Shown here piece after piece: positions 23,240 to 33,565 of a stretch of DNA of 64,000 nt. Under the pieces are notes generated by a model. The model saw only the letters and a list, made by a program, of their open reading frames with translations. It was not told where the DNA came from and did no database searches. Source of the DNA: Heracleum sosnowskyi (taxonomy: Eukaryota > Streptophyta > Magnoliopsida > Apiales > Apiaceae); contig CM061245.1 of the NCBI GenBank assembly GCA_030848705.1, forward strand, positions 38,754,711 through 38,818,710, read 5' to 3'. The stretch's first letter is position 1. Every line of letters begins with the position of its first letter. Made by a program: the position numbers and the translations under genes.

Positions 23240-24977
23240 GTGGAGGATGATAAAGATCAAGAGATGGATTTCAAAGAATATTGGGTGCTCTATTTTGATG
23301 GAGCATCAAAAACAAAATCAAGTGGAGCCGGTTTAGTGCTACAAAGTCCTGATGGATTCCTCATAGAGTATGCACTAAAACTTGACTTCCCAACGACAAA
23401 CAATGAGGCCGAGTATGAAGCTCTAATAGCTGGCTTAGGGCTGGCTGGAGCCTTGAGAGTTAAAACTCTGAAAGTATGTGGAGATTCGAGGCTAGTGGTT
23501 TCTCAAGTAAATGGGGAATTTGAGGCCAGAGATGAAGTCATGGCCAAGTATTTGAAACTTGTCAAGGCCATCATGACTCAGTTCGACGAATGCTATGTAG
23601 AGCACATTCCAAGGGAAGAAAACATGAAGGCTGATGCCTTGTCTAAATTTGCTTCTTCCGAAATTGAAAACTATGCAGGGAGGGTATACTTCCAAGTCCC
23701 GAGGACCCCAAGCATCAACGGAAAGTTGGTAGCACCCATTGATGTTGCTAGTTGTTGGATAGATTCCATCAAGGCTCATCTGGAAACTGGGTGGTTACCC
23801 AACGACACTTCAGAAGCACGAAAGCTGTATGTGAGAGCACTAAGGTATACCCTGATTGAGGGAATCCTATACAAGAAGTCTTTCATCGTTCCATATCTGA
23901 AATGTTTGAGACCTCAAGAGGCAGAATTGGCCCTAAAGGAAGTACATGAAGGAATTTGTGGGCAGCACTTGGGGGGCAGAGCTCTTGCCCATAAGATCAC
24001 TCGTCTAGGTTTCTACTGGCCAAGCATGCTAGTAGATGCTAAAAGCTACGTGAAGAAATGTGAAATGTGCCAGAAGCATGCACTAGTGGTTAGGCAACCA
24101 CCAGAGATGTTGACATCCATAAACTCACCAATTCCATTTGCCATGTGGGGAATGGATATACTTGGACCTTTCCCAATGGCAAGTGCACAACGAAAGTTCT
24201 TGATAGTAGCAATCGACTACTTCACCAAGTGGATTGAGGCTAAGCCATTAGCCAAGATAACCACCAAGCAAGTGATGCATTTCTTCTGGGAAAATGTGAT
24301 ATGCAGATACGGGATTCCACGTATCTTGGTCACAGACAATGGAACTCAGTTTAACAACGATGAGTTTAAGAAATATTATGATGAGAACAATATCAAGTTG
24401 CGCTTCACTTCTGTCGCCCATCCTCAAGCAAATGGGCAAGCTGAGGTTGCAAATCGAATTATCCTAGATGGACTGAAGAAAAGAGTTAAACACTTGGGTG
24501 GACGAATTGCTCCCCATACTATGGGCATATCGTACTACCTGCAAAGTCACCACTGGAGCTACCCCATTTCTGTTGGCATATGGGGCAGAGGCAGTGGTTC
24601 CAGTGGAGATTACTCACACGTCTCCAAGAATTGAGGCTTATGAGCCAGAAACAAATGAAGAAGGCTTGAGGCTAGCTTTAGATCTAATTGACGAAGTTAG
24701 AGATGAGGCAAACGCCAAGATAGTTGAACATCAAAAAAAGGCATCTTTCTACTACAACCTAAGGGTTAAAGAAAGGTTCTTTCGGCAAGGAGACTTGGTT
24801 CTATGAAAGATTGAGGCATCCGGAGTTAGACAAAAAGGCAAGCTGGCCCCAAATTGGGAAGGACCATATCGCGTTAAGAACGTATTTGGTCGAGGCTCCT
24901 ACAAATTGGAAACCCTCGAAGGGCATGAGGTGCCAAGGACTTGGCATGCCTCAAATTTGAAAGTCTATTATGTTTAG
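23240..24977 (+). pseudogene. T2 archaeal-like RNase H and integrase
   Basis: Opens with a second RNase H: WVLYFDGASKTKSSGAG, NNEAEYEALIAG, VCGDSRLVVSQV and MKADALSKFAS supply the D-E-D-D set. This extra archaeal-type RNase H is diagnostic of the Tat lineage. The integrase follows: zinc site HEGICGQH with CEMC, then core MWGMDILGPFP, VTDNGTQF and HPQANGQAEVANR (D, D, E all present). Two frame shifts near 24500-24545 and a TGA at 24804-24806 (Arg codon in T1) interrupt it. The tail NWEGPYRVKN to HASNLKVYYV ends at 24977. Inactive as it stands. Confidence 0.9.
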
Positions 24978-25649
24978 TGCATCCTAAAAGGATCCGCTAG
25001 TAGGACAAGTAGAAAGATGGTTCGATGAAATCATGAGCTTCCTGGAAAGAAGATGAAGGGTTGAACCCGTTTTGATTGGTAGAAACATCCTCAAAGCATT
25101 GCCAAGACAAACTACAAATGAATGCAAAGGAAAGCATACAAAATATGCATGTCAACTGCACAAATAGAGCTGAATACAACGAACCCCAAAGGGTGAATGT
25201 TGCTAATAAACATACAAAAGAAAGCCTAAGATGCTTATTGTTAATTAGCGAAAATTTCAAGCTCAAGAGAAGTTTGATATGATAGACTTGAGAATGAATC
25301 ACTACGAGTGGAGCCATCAGTAAGAACTCGTAAGGGTGAAGGGTTGAAACCCCAGAAACCTAAGACATTCAGTCCAAACCCCATCATTCGATATGCTCAG
25401 TGAAAGGCTTGAAGCCAAAACAAGACGGTGTAAGACATAAAAGGCTTATGCAAATGTCAAGTTAGCCTCGAATAAGGCAAAATCATCGTAAATGTGTAGG
25501 TCACTCCACAATTTACACCAAGACGATACTCGTGAAACACTAGTGTATATTAAAATCCCCAAAAAGGGGTAGTAAGTCCCAGGTAAGGGATAAAAAGACC
25601 CCAAGTCTCGAAAAGACCGGTATAATTTCTATGAAATCCTAGTGCATTA
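24978..25649 (+). other. T2 3' UTR, part shared with T1
   Basis: Non-coding. It aligns as reverse complement with T1 9859-10528. The similarity ends at GCATTATCATAGACGTTGGG (about 25662), where T1 goes straight into its PPT. Confidence 0.75.
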
Positions 25650-25900
25650 TCATAGACGTTGGGAAGCGCGATCAGCCATTTTAAACCCAGAATCTTCAAG
25701 AAATCTTTAAATCTTCAAAAGAACCCAGAAACCGGTGAGTTTAAACAGAAAACCTCGCCGGGAATCACCTTGCCACAGAACCCTAGCAGAGCTTTGCAGA
25801 GAGAATTTTGGAGAAAATCTAGCAGAATATTTCTGAGAAATGAAAAGTGAGAAGTGAGTTGAAACAAGTGAGATTTCACCCTTTTATAGGGGCAACAACC
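25650..25900 (-). promoter_or_regulatory. antisense promoter-like segment with short ORF in T2 3' UTR
   Basis: Read on the minus strand, this looks like a plant gene start. A TATA box CCCTATAAAAGGG lies at about 25880-25891. A CT-rich leader follows (TCTCACTTGTTTCAACTCAC, TGCTAGGGTTCTGTGG). Then an ATG at 25679 in a good context (TTTAAAATGGCTGATC) opens only nine codons (MADRASQRL) before TGA at 25650-25652. The body of any antisense gene has been lost. Tat-lineage elements such as Grande and Retand are known to carry antisense ORFs in this region, so a degenerate antisense gene is a reasonable reading. Transcription is not shown. Confidence 0.45.
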
Positions 25901-26139
25901 GGTCAATGGGCCGGTTGAAAGAAGAGCAACCGTCTATAGGCAGTTAAGGCCCACGAATCCATTTATGGATTACAGAAATTGAAGCCCAAACAATTTGGGT
26001 CTCAGGCGAATTCGAAGCCCAAAACAATGAGGCCCAATAAGGCCCAAGGCTGGAATAATTTAAGTCCAATTAAAAATTGGGCTAGTTAAGGCCCAAGAAA
26101 GAATGAAATTTGGAATGAAACCAAGGCAAAAACAAGGAT

Positions 26140-26520
26140 AAAATATTTGAGGTCGAAAATACCCTAAAACAAAGTCATACAACCGAAGTCGAAAATATAC
26201 GAGAAATCGAGGTCGTATCCATCGATTTCGCACCAAAATAAGGCACAAAAATTAAAGATCTAAGGTCGAAAAGACCCTGGATCGAGTTCGAAGGCTTGAG
26301 GTCGAAAATGGCCCAGAAAATGAGCTCGAGGCATTCGATCTCGCACCAATTTGAGGTCGAAAGTATGAGGGCTCAAGGTCGAATGGACGAGGTCGAAAAT
26401 GACCTGCAAAATGAGGTCGAAAGTATGAGGAATCGAGGTCGAATGACCCAGGTCGAAAATGACCTGCAAAATGAGGTCGAAAGTATGAAGAATCGAGGTC
26501 GAATGACCCAGGTCGAAAAT
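26140..26520. repeat. GGTCGA tandem array in T2 3' UTR, left half
   Basis: Dense repetition of GAGGTCGAAAA and ATCGAGGTCGAA. It resolves into exact 60-bp units starting at 26331 (degenerate), 26391 and 26451, each with GGTCGAAAATGACCTGCAAA. It continues after S2 at 40630-40970. Tandem arrays upstream of the 3' LTR are typical of Tat-lineage elements. The open frames over it (RPGSFDLDSSYFRP repeats) are repeat translations, not genes. Confidence 0.85.
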
Positions 26521-27847
26521 TGTTAGAAATGAATACCACTAGAAACTAGACAGAGGGGGGGTGAATGGATAGTTTGATATATTTTTCGATCTTGAAAACT
26601 AAGTAAACAACTGTATGTGATTATGATATGTAATATGCAGAAAGTAAATAACACACACAATCACTTTAATCTACTTTGTATAAGCAAATTAAATACTACA
26701 GCTTTCCAGGAAATTCACAATCGAATTTCTGGCTTCTAAACAAGAACGGTTTGAACTTGCTTGCTTACAGAGAAAAGAGCTTAGCAAAATAACTATGTGT
26801 ATCTCTCTTACAGCTTACAGTTGTGTGTGCACGATATATATATTTACCTATACAAACTAGGCACACACAATATTACACAGCTACCCCTTCTGAAAGTCCA
26901 ACTTGTCCTGCCATAAGAAGTTCACTGTGTCAGGAAGGACCACCTGCTTTTCGGAGTCTTTCCCGTTTCTGTAGCTGCTTGTCTCTTATCTTTCTCTCCA
27001 AGTTTAGCTGTAGATTTGCCATCTGTTCTTTGGACCACCTTGCCAGAACAAATGCTTCAGTATTTGTCTCCTTTGATTCTTGGTTCTGTACCTTGATTTG
27101 TCTTGTTATAAACGGCTAAGTGTTGATATCGTGAACTCCACTTTATCCCTGACTATGCGATCTCCCTTGTGAGGACTACGCGATATAGCCTTTGAAGACT
27201 TTGCGACATAGGTCATTTGACGACTATGCGACATAGGTCATTTGATGACTATACGACATAGGTCATTTGATGACTATGCGACATAGGTCATTTGATGACT
27301 ATACGACATAGGTCATTTGATGACTATGCGACATAGGTCATTTGATGACTATGCGACATAGTGCTTCTGAGGACTTCACGATCTAGGCTCCTTTGACTTT
27401 GCTGACTTCAACACTTCACGACATGTGTCTTGAGGACTTCTCGACATAGTACAAAATGGACTATGCGATATAGTACTTCACGACATGGATATTGGTGACT
27501 TCACGACATAGCTTTCTTTTGACTTTGCTATATAATGCCTTAGACAAATTCCTGCAACTTATTTCTTCATAGCCTTATTCAACTCTATCCTGCTGCATGA
27601 ACACTTCTGAACTTCTACCAGGATAATTATTCAATGGCCTATATACAATCTAGATGCAAGAAACTTTACTAAGCTCATTATAAGTCTGAGCATACATGAT
27701 CAAACTAATGTTCGTGAGAACAAGACAAGTACATTTAGAGACCTATACTATATCCCAGTGATAGAAATCACTAGGTCATGTAGTGTGACATAGTCACATA
27801 GTGTAGGCTTGTTAATAGTGGTATTCAGACATGTCTTGAGCCTAACA
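26521..27847 (-). repeat. S2 3' LTR
   Basis: 1327 bp, TGTTAGAAATG to GAGCCTAACA on the plus strand. It includes AT-rich TATA sequence near 26833-26846 and, upstream in transcription sense, the CGACATAG word cluster (27130-27540). Confidence 0.97.
27197..27371. repeat. 25-bp tandem array in S2 LTR (7 units)
   Basis: Units start at 27197, 27222, 27247, 27272, 27297, 27322 and 27347 (the last partial). Each reads GACTATGCGACATAGGTCAT plus TTGAT, with T/A and C/A variants. GACTATGCGACATAG is partly palindromic. The same array is at 39979-40153 in the other LTR. Non-tandem copies of the same word continue to about 27540. Confidence 0.95.
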
Positions 27848-28001
27848 ATCTCCCCCAAATTGTGAGTAAGATCCTTAGGCACAATTTCATGTCTGATAAC
27901 AAGCCTAACTTACATAAAAGGAAATTTTAGTAACAGAAAGAACAATTCATGAACCTTGAGATCAGAAATTTGATTACATAGAAAAATTGAAAGCTTACAG
28001 A
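27848..28001 (-). other. S2 polypurine tract and short 3' UTR
   Basis: The minus strand reads AATTTGGGGGAGAT immediately inside the LTR (27848-27861), the primer for plus-strand DNA synthesis. The remainder separates it from the stop codon of the third ORF. Confidence 0.85.
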
Positions 28002-31000
28002 TTACTTTTGTTGCTCAGCAGCTTCAGCTTCCAATTGCTTCTCTAGCAAATCATCATATATCTTCTTTTTCCTTATTTCTTCTTTTCTCTTCATGTCAAT
28101 GATGGCTTCTTGAATTTCTTCTCTTGCAATCAGTTCTTCAATGAGAGGTGAGCCTTCCAGGTCATCAATTGCAGCTTTGAGTGCACTTTCTACATATGAG
28201 TCCAGAAACTCCATCCTTATTTTGCTTTGGCCTCCATGTGAGTTTTTGTACTCCACAATGTAAGGATTTTGTTTGACCCTGCACATCCCTTTCTGCCTTA
28301 GCTCCTTAGCCCTCTCTTCCATCTCAGCCATTTCTTTCTCTTTCTGTATGTTTTTCTTTTCATTCTCTTTCCTCATGTTTTCTTCATAATCAGCATGCAT
28401 TTTCAAGTACCTGGCAATATCTATCTTCCATGTCCTTTCATCCTTTTCTTCAAAATTCAGTAAGGCATTTATCCTTTCAAGCTCATACTTATAGAAATAT
28501 TGCCAGCTTCCTTGCTTCATTATTCTTTCTCTTCCATCAGTGTATTTGATATCTAGATGATCCAACCTCACTTTGACTTCAAAGATCCTTTGAGCCCTCA
28601 AAAATGCTAGGGCATCTTCATCATAGTCCTCATCTAGTGGAAGCACATTGATGCCAATAACATTTGTGAGTTTTTCAGTCTTCTTTGTTATCCTTATCCT
28701 TTTGGGTACACTCTTGATCTTCAAATGCTTCACAAGAGATACCTTTCTTGAACAAGGAGAATTAGTCTTCAGTGCCACATCACTTGGAAGTAGCTTCATT
28801 CCTTTCCCCTTCATCCACTGTAACACTCCACTGGCTGTGACTTTGTGGAAGTGTTTTCTTGAGATTATTTTAGTGGCTTCATCTTTCATCTGTGGCAATT
28901 CAGGTTCAGAAGTCATGGATAATGATTTTGGAGGATCATTGCTAACAGTACCCACCCTAGACTTAGAGTCTTGTGTTGTGGTTAAAGTACTACTAGCAAT
29001 GTCCTTGACTTGCTGAATTCCACTCCTCGTTCTCTTCACTGTCTCCTTTGCCCCCTTTGTGTCATCACCATCATCTTTAGATTTCTTGGAAGATTTGCTC
29101 CTGCTGCTGTCACTTGGTCCATCCTTATTACTCCTTGAATGAGATCTCCTCCTGTAGGTTTTCTCCTCATCATCATCCTCCCCATCCTTCTTCATGTTCT
29201 TTTCTTTGATAGATTCAGGCATAACACCATGAATCAGAAAAGATTGTAGAATGTTAATCATCTCTAATTCCTCTGCTGTCTTGACTCCTTTCTTTGCTCT
29301 CAGCATTTGCAGCACTTGATTGATCTTTGAGTTATTCTTCATTTGCAAATCTTTGGGAATGACTAGTTGGTCAATACTTCTGACTTTGGATAGACTTTGA
29401 AAAATTACTGTCCTTGGCTTGGGTATGACCTCAGGCAGTCTTTGATTTTGGTTCAACTCCAAGTCATTATAAAGACTTTCATTGTTAGCCCCACTCCTTT
29501 CAATCAACTCCAGAATTATTGACACTTCAGTAAACCTCAGTTTCTCTAGAGTTTGAAATGCTAAGTGCCACAAGCAGTTGTCCTTGCACACCATGATTAT
29601 TTCTCTCAGATAAACATCCCTGATTTTCCTTACTGCAACTGTGAAGTACTTGATACCTTCCCTGAGCTTCTTTCTGTACACTTGTGCATCTCCTTGAGCA
29701 TTCTTGTAGGTGGCTTTCAGAAACTCCAGGAATGCCTCATCATGATAGATGTTAGAGTTGGCAACTTCCTGTAGCTTGGCCTCAGTGATAAGTGTAGCTT
29801 GGGTAGGTTTAGCAATTGGAGTAGGTATAGCAGGTTGAGAGGTTAAGATGTCTTTAGGCATTGTGGATGGATAGAATGTTGTGGTTACTGTGCTTTTCTG
29901 ACCTTGTGCATTGATGACCTCTACAGGGGGAAGATTGATTGGCTTTATTGTCTCTTCAATAAGCTTGCCCTTAAGTTTTGATTGCTTGGCAGGTGCTCCC
30001 CCTGTCTTTTTCACATTAACCTCCTTTCCTTTCTCCCCCTTAGGCTTGGGATCAGACAAGATGTCTTGAGCTTCCCCAGGAATAGGCAGGTTGAAAGATT
30101 TCATCATTGAGGTCATCATTTGTTGCTGCACCAGCAAGATGTTTGTTGTGTTGTTGCCTTGAGCATCTAGCTTGTCATTGAGTTGGCTTAGAGATGCAGA
30201 TAGCATTCTGTTTTCATCTTTGAGAGAGGCCACTTCCTTTTCTAAGCCATCCACCTTGGAGAATAATTGTTGAGACTTGAAGGAGTTTAGAGATTGATCT
30301 TTGACCCTGGCAAAGTCATATTTGGAGATGTCTAACAGAGGGACTTCATCCACCAGCTTATCACCATACTGGTTTTTCCACATGACATTTAACATAGCAT
30401 TGGTGGTGATGGTAGATTTTGCTTGATTTTCCAGTGTAGAAGCCAGTTTCTTGATGTTGTCTGTGACCATGGCAAGAGTCACATCCATCATGGACACATT
30501 GGAGGAGGTTTTCTGGACTTCTTTGAGGATACCATCCACCTTGGGAAAATCAGAGAGATAAGAGTTTCGTAGCTTGGTGAGGGATCTGTCTGTCTCCTCC
30601 TGAATAGAAGAAATCTCTGATTGAAGCCCTTTCCCAAGATAATGCAGAGCCTTCAACTGGTTCTTGTACACATCATTCACAGCTTCATATATGGCAACAG
30701 GAGAAAGATCCTTAGCATTTGAGCCCAGAGAGGTGAGGTATTCTTCTCTCACAAAAGCCAGGGCATCCTTGAGCTTGAGAGTCCTCTTAGCATCCAACCA
30801 GGCATCCACATTCCCCTCTGGTTCAGCTGTATCCACAATCTTCGCCTGTTGAGCTTCAACATCCTCCTTATGGCAGAGCAGGATAGCTTCATAATCAGCA
30901 TTTGGAAGGTTGGAGGTGAGGAGATGTTGAGCTATCTTTGAGAACTCATCAATCTGTGCCACATGGAGATCCTGTATGGCTTCTTCTGTCATTTTGGAGG

Positions 31001-32852
31001 GCACAGATGATGATCCTGAAGGCCTGTCATGTTGCACAGGCTTCAGCCATTCTGACATTGTGGCCTGAGCCAAGTGAGAGCTAGTGCTAAGCACTTCATG
31101 AGATGTGTGAGTTTGAGTTTCCTCCAGCCTTGGAATGGCTGAAGGGTCTGATGTTGTCTCCATTGAAATGGGATGTGTTACAACATCAGCCCTATTTGTC
31201 TGTGAAGACATTTCCACATCCCTAAGGATGGGAGAATTAGGCACAGAGTCTCCAGTGAAAACTGGTGAATCCTCCATGTTTGTGTTGGTGTCATTAGGAT
31301 ATGCCTCAGCATGCATTCCCTGACCAACCAAATGTGGGTCCTGAGTGGTGAGCACAGTGTCAGGCACCATGTCACTTGAAGTTGGCTCAATCACAGGGCT
31401 GGATTGTGATTGATCAAGGGCAAGATTGTCATGAGAATGACTCTCTTGTTCAGAAGAAATTTTAGTGGAAGAATCTGAGAGAGAAGTGGGGTTCAGATTA
31501 GATTTTGGCAACTCCCCCTGAGAAATAGGAGGAGTTTCAACATTGATGTGCTCTCCACTTAGTGTTTGATCACCCTTATCACTCCTAGGATCAAGAGTGA
31601 GGTCTTGACCCTGTGCAGACTCTTTACAACTTGCAGTGGGGAGGCTGCTCTTTTCAATACCCATGACCTGTTGAGAGGCCATAGACAGTAGCAGGTGTAC
31701 CCCTTTTTCCACATCTGAATCCTGTTGGGAGGATTCAGTGGTAGCTTTAGATTTTGACTTCTTCTTTGGTCTGGTGAGAGGTGACTCAGGAATCTCACTT
31801 GCTAGTTCTACAGATTCATGGATAATAGCTAGGGTTCTCTTCTTCTTCTTTTTAGGAACATCAACCTTTTGAGAGATTGATGCACTTGGCTGACTAGACT
31901 CTACAGTGGTGTTTACAGTGGGGTTGCTGGATGGGATAGGGAGGCTTGGGTTAGACTGTGAAGCTCCTTCAGTCTCAGCCTCCCCTTTCCAGGAAAGAGC
32001 ATGGTATATGGGCTTATCAAGTGGATAAGACGCGAATGTGTCCTGCATATGCTTGGTCACACTCAAGATCACATCCACTTGATTCCTTGTGTCCAATGAA
32101 CCAAACAGAATCTTGGACATGGACTTGGAATAAGCCAACTTTGATTTATCAATACCCTCCAAGTCATGGACATTAGCATCAAGATAATTTAAAATAACTT
32201 GAAGAAAGCGAGGGTAAAAGATGTCATTACCTCTTCCACGGACTGTCCTCCCTAGCCTTTGAGCCAATTCCTTGAGGATTATTGCTCCAACATTGATTTC
32301 CTGATTGTGGGCTAGGGAATAGGCCAGCTTCACAGCAATGTGACTGATATGGTCCCATCCTGTCTTTCTGCAAAGGAACACCTTCTGGAGTGCATCAAAT
32401 AGGAATGACCACTCCCTTCTTACAAATTTCTTGTTCAGCTTTCCGGTATCTATCTCATCTGCATACCGAATGAAGGTCATGAAGTCTACAATTTGAGCAT
32501 CTGTAGCTTCTTGGTCATGACCCTCCACCTTGAACCCTAATGCTTCATTTATCTCCTTCTCCCCAAACTGGAAGTGTTTGCCTCCAATTGAACAAGCTAT
32601 CTCCTGGAACGAAGTTCCATCTTCCCTGGCCATTGTAGAAACCAACGCCGTTCGCCAAAATCCTTCCAATACATCAACATACAACGTGGGGTTCAAGGTT
32701 AGGGCTTGGCTGAGGTAGGAATCGTTCAGGAACCGTACAAAACACTTGTACCTGGGTTTAGCCTCAGCCTCAGAGGGAATGGTGAGAAGATTTGTTTCTT
32801 TGGGGATGGTTAAAGGAATAGAGGATGATACTGTTTGAGATTTGGGTGCCAT
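28002..32852 (-). CDS. S2 third ORF, 1616 aa (env-like position), function unknown
   Basis: Single uninterrupted frame from ATG 32852 (MAPKSQTVSS). Residues about 36-230 form a domain shared with S1 and S3, with FLNDSYLSQAL, GFW-TAL, RREWSFLFDAL (145-155), LAYSLAHNQEINVGA and YPRFLQVILNYL. A basic KKKKKR run lies near 335. A long Ser/Thr/Pro-rich acidic stretch follows, then helices and a coiled coil around 880-910, an RRRSHSRSNK basic/Ser patch near 1230, a conserved part DALAFLRAQRIFEVKV near 1415, and a Glu/Lys coiled coil at the end. No signal peptide, transmembrane segment or furin-like site is visible, which argues against a membrane envelope protein. Sireviruses are known to carry an ORF at this place. 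The basic runs suggest nuclear location (inference). It probably has its own promoter in the spacer upstream. Confidence 0.85.
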   Translation of the reverse strand: MAPKSQTVSSSIPLTIPKETNLLTIPSEAEAKPRYKCFVRFLNDSYLSQALTLNPTLYVDVLEGFWRTALVSTMAREDGTSFQEIACSIGGKHFQFGEKEINEALGFKVEGHDQEATDAQIVDFMTFIRYADEIDTGKLNKKFVRREWSFLFDALQKVFLCRKTGWDHISHIAVKLAYSLAHNQEINVGAIILKELAQRLGRTVRGRGNDIFYPRFLQVILNYLDANVHDLEGIDKSKLAYSKSMSKILFGSLDTRNQVDVILSVTKHMQDTFASYPLDKPIYHALSWKGEAETEGASQSNPSLPIPSSNPTVNTTVESSQPSASISQKVDVPKKKKKRTLAIIHESVELASEIPESPLTRPKKKSKSKATTESSQQDSDVEKGVHLLLSMASQQVMGIEKSSLPTASCKESAQGQDLTLDPRSDKGDQTLSGEHINVETPPISQGELPKSNLNPTSLSDSSTKISSEQESHSHDNLALDQSQSSPVIEPTSSDMVPDTVLTTQDPHLVGQGMHAEAYPNDTNTNMEDSPVFTGDSVPNSPILRDVEMSSQTNRADVVTHPISMETTSDPSAIPRLEETQTHTSHEVLSTSSHLAQATMSEWLKPVQHDRPSGSSSVPSKMTEEAIQDLHVAQIDEFSKIAQHLLTSNLPNADYEAILLCHKEDVEAQQAKIVDTAEPEGNVDAWLDAKRTLKLKDALAFVREEYLTSLGSNAKDLSPVAIYEAVNDVYKNQLKALHYLGKGLQSEISSIQEETDRSLTKLRNSYLSDFPKVDGILKEVQKTSSNVSMMDVTLAMVTDNIKKLASTLENQAKSTITTNAMLNVMWKNQYGDKLVDEVPLLDISKYDFARVKDQSLNSFKSQQLFSKVDGLEKEVASLKDENRMLSASLSQLNDKLDAQGNNTTNILLVQQQMMTSMMKSFNLPIPGEAQDILSDPKPKGEKGKEVNVKKTGGAPAKQSKLKGKLIEETIKPINLPPVEVINAQGQKSTVTTTFYPSTMPKDILTSQPAIPTPIAKPTQATLITEAKLQEVANSNIYHDEAFLEFLKATYKNAQGDAQVYRKKLREGIKYFTVAVRKIRDVYLREIIMVCKDNCLWHLAFQTLEKLRFTEVSIILELIERSGANNESLYNDLELNQNQRLPEVIPKPRTVIFQSLSKVRSIDQLVIPKDLQMKNNSKINQVLQMLRAKKGVKTAEELEMINILQSFLIHGVMPESIKEKNMKKDGEDDDEEKTYRRRSHSRSNKDGPSDSSRSKSSKKSKDDGDDTKGAKETVKRTRSGIQQVKDIASSTLTTTQDSKSRVGTVSNDPPKSLSMTSEPELPQMKDEATKIISRKHFHKVTASGVLQWMKGKGMKLLPSDVALKTNSPCSRKVSLVKHLKIKSVPKRIRITKKTEKLTNVIGINVLPLDEDYDEDALAFLRAQRIFEVKVRLDHLDIKYTDGRERIMKQGSWQYFYKYELERINALLNFEEKDERTWKIDIARYLKMHADYEENMRKENEKKNIQKEKEMAEMEERAKELRQKGMCRVKQNPYIVEYKNSHGGQSKIRMEFLDSYVESALKAAIDDLEGSPLIEELIAREEIQEAIIDMKRKEEIRKKKIYDDLLEKQLEAEAAEQQK

Positions 32853-33565
32853 TTCAAGAGAGATAGTAAGAAAGAGAGTAGAGAATTTGTGCTTAGGTTA
32901 GAAAGTTTGAGAGCAATAGACAAGATGAAAAGATGCAAACGGTTAGAAAAAGGTATTTATATGATAGAGACACTGCGATATGGAGTTATGAATGTGTACA
33001 GTCTATCTGTATGTCGCGAAGTCAGAAATGACCTGTACCGCAAAGTCTTGCAAAGTATATCGCATAGTCTCAAGAATGAACTAAGTCGCAAAGTCCTCAA
33101 GATGAAAGGATTGGGGAGACTTTGCGATATAGTAGAAATACCCTGTCTAAAGCTCTCTTTTAGGAATTTGAAGCATTTTGTCAGACTTTATCAAATTTTG
33201 AAATAAAATTAATTTAAATCAAAATTCTGTCAAATGTGGAGACTTGTCGATATAGTTATTCTAAGTCGCGAAGTCATAAAATTAACTATGTCGCAAACTC
33301 ATGAAATGAACTATGTCGCGAAGTCTCACAATCTCAACAGTTTGCGATATAAGTCTGTTTAATTTGAACTATGTCGTGAACTCTGAAAATCATCTATATC
33401 GAGATGTCTCAAAAGCTCACAACTCCACTAACAAATATGATTTTGAAAAATATGCAGTAAAATACTGAAATATTTATAAATCATATCTCAGCTAATTTTC
33501 ACTCCAAACAAATAGATCATTTAAATACAGTGAAAATTTACTGCTGCAACAATTAACCAGCATAT
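32853..33565 (-). promoter_or_regulatory. S2 internal promoter region between pol and third ORF
   Basis: In element direction this shows about a dozen copies of a word related to GACTTCGCGACATAG (33000-33420; plus strand CTATGTCGCGAAGTC). A clear TATA box ATCATATAAATACC follows at 32951-32965, then a CT-rich leader (CTCTCTTTCTTACTATCTCTC-like, about 32855-32890) leading to the ATG at 32852. This is a standard plant Pol II promoter layout about 100 bp ahead of the start codon. The word is the same as in the LTR U3 but on the opposite strand. Confidence 0.65.

Noticed and set aside
26252..26539. Open frames with RPGSFDLDSSYFRP-type repeats on the minus strand over 26.2-26.5 kb and 40.5-40.9 kb
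   Set aside because: They are translations of the GGTCGA tandem array; other frames are equally open and there is no start context.
26823..27119. 98-codon plus-strand frames at 26823-27119 and 39605-39901 that look like a conserved protein
   Set aside because: They are the two copies of the same S2 LTR, antisense to the element; identity reflects LTR duplication.
27130..27540. CRISPR-like array from regularly spaced CGACATAGG words
   Set aside because: Units are 25-bp head-to-tail repeats without unique spacers, inside an LTR of a plant retrotransposon.
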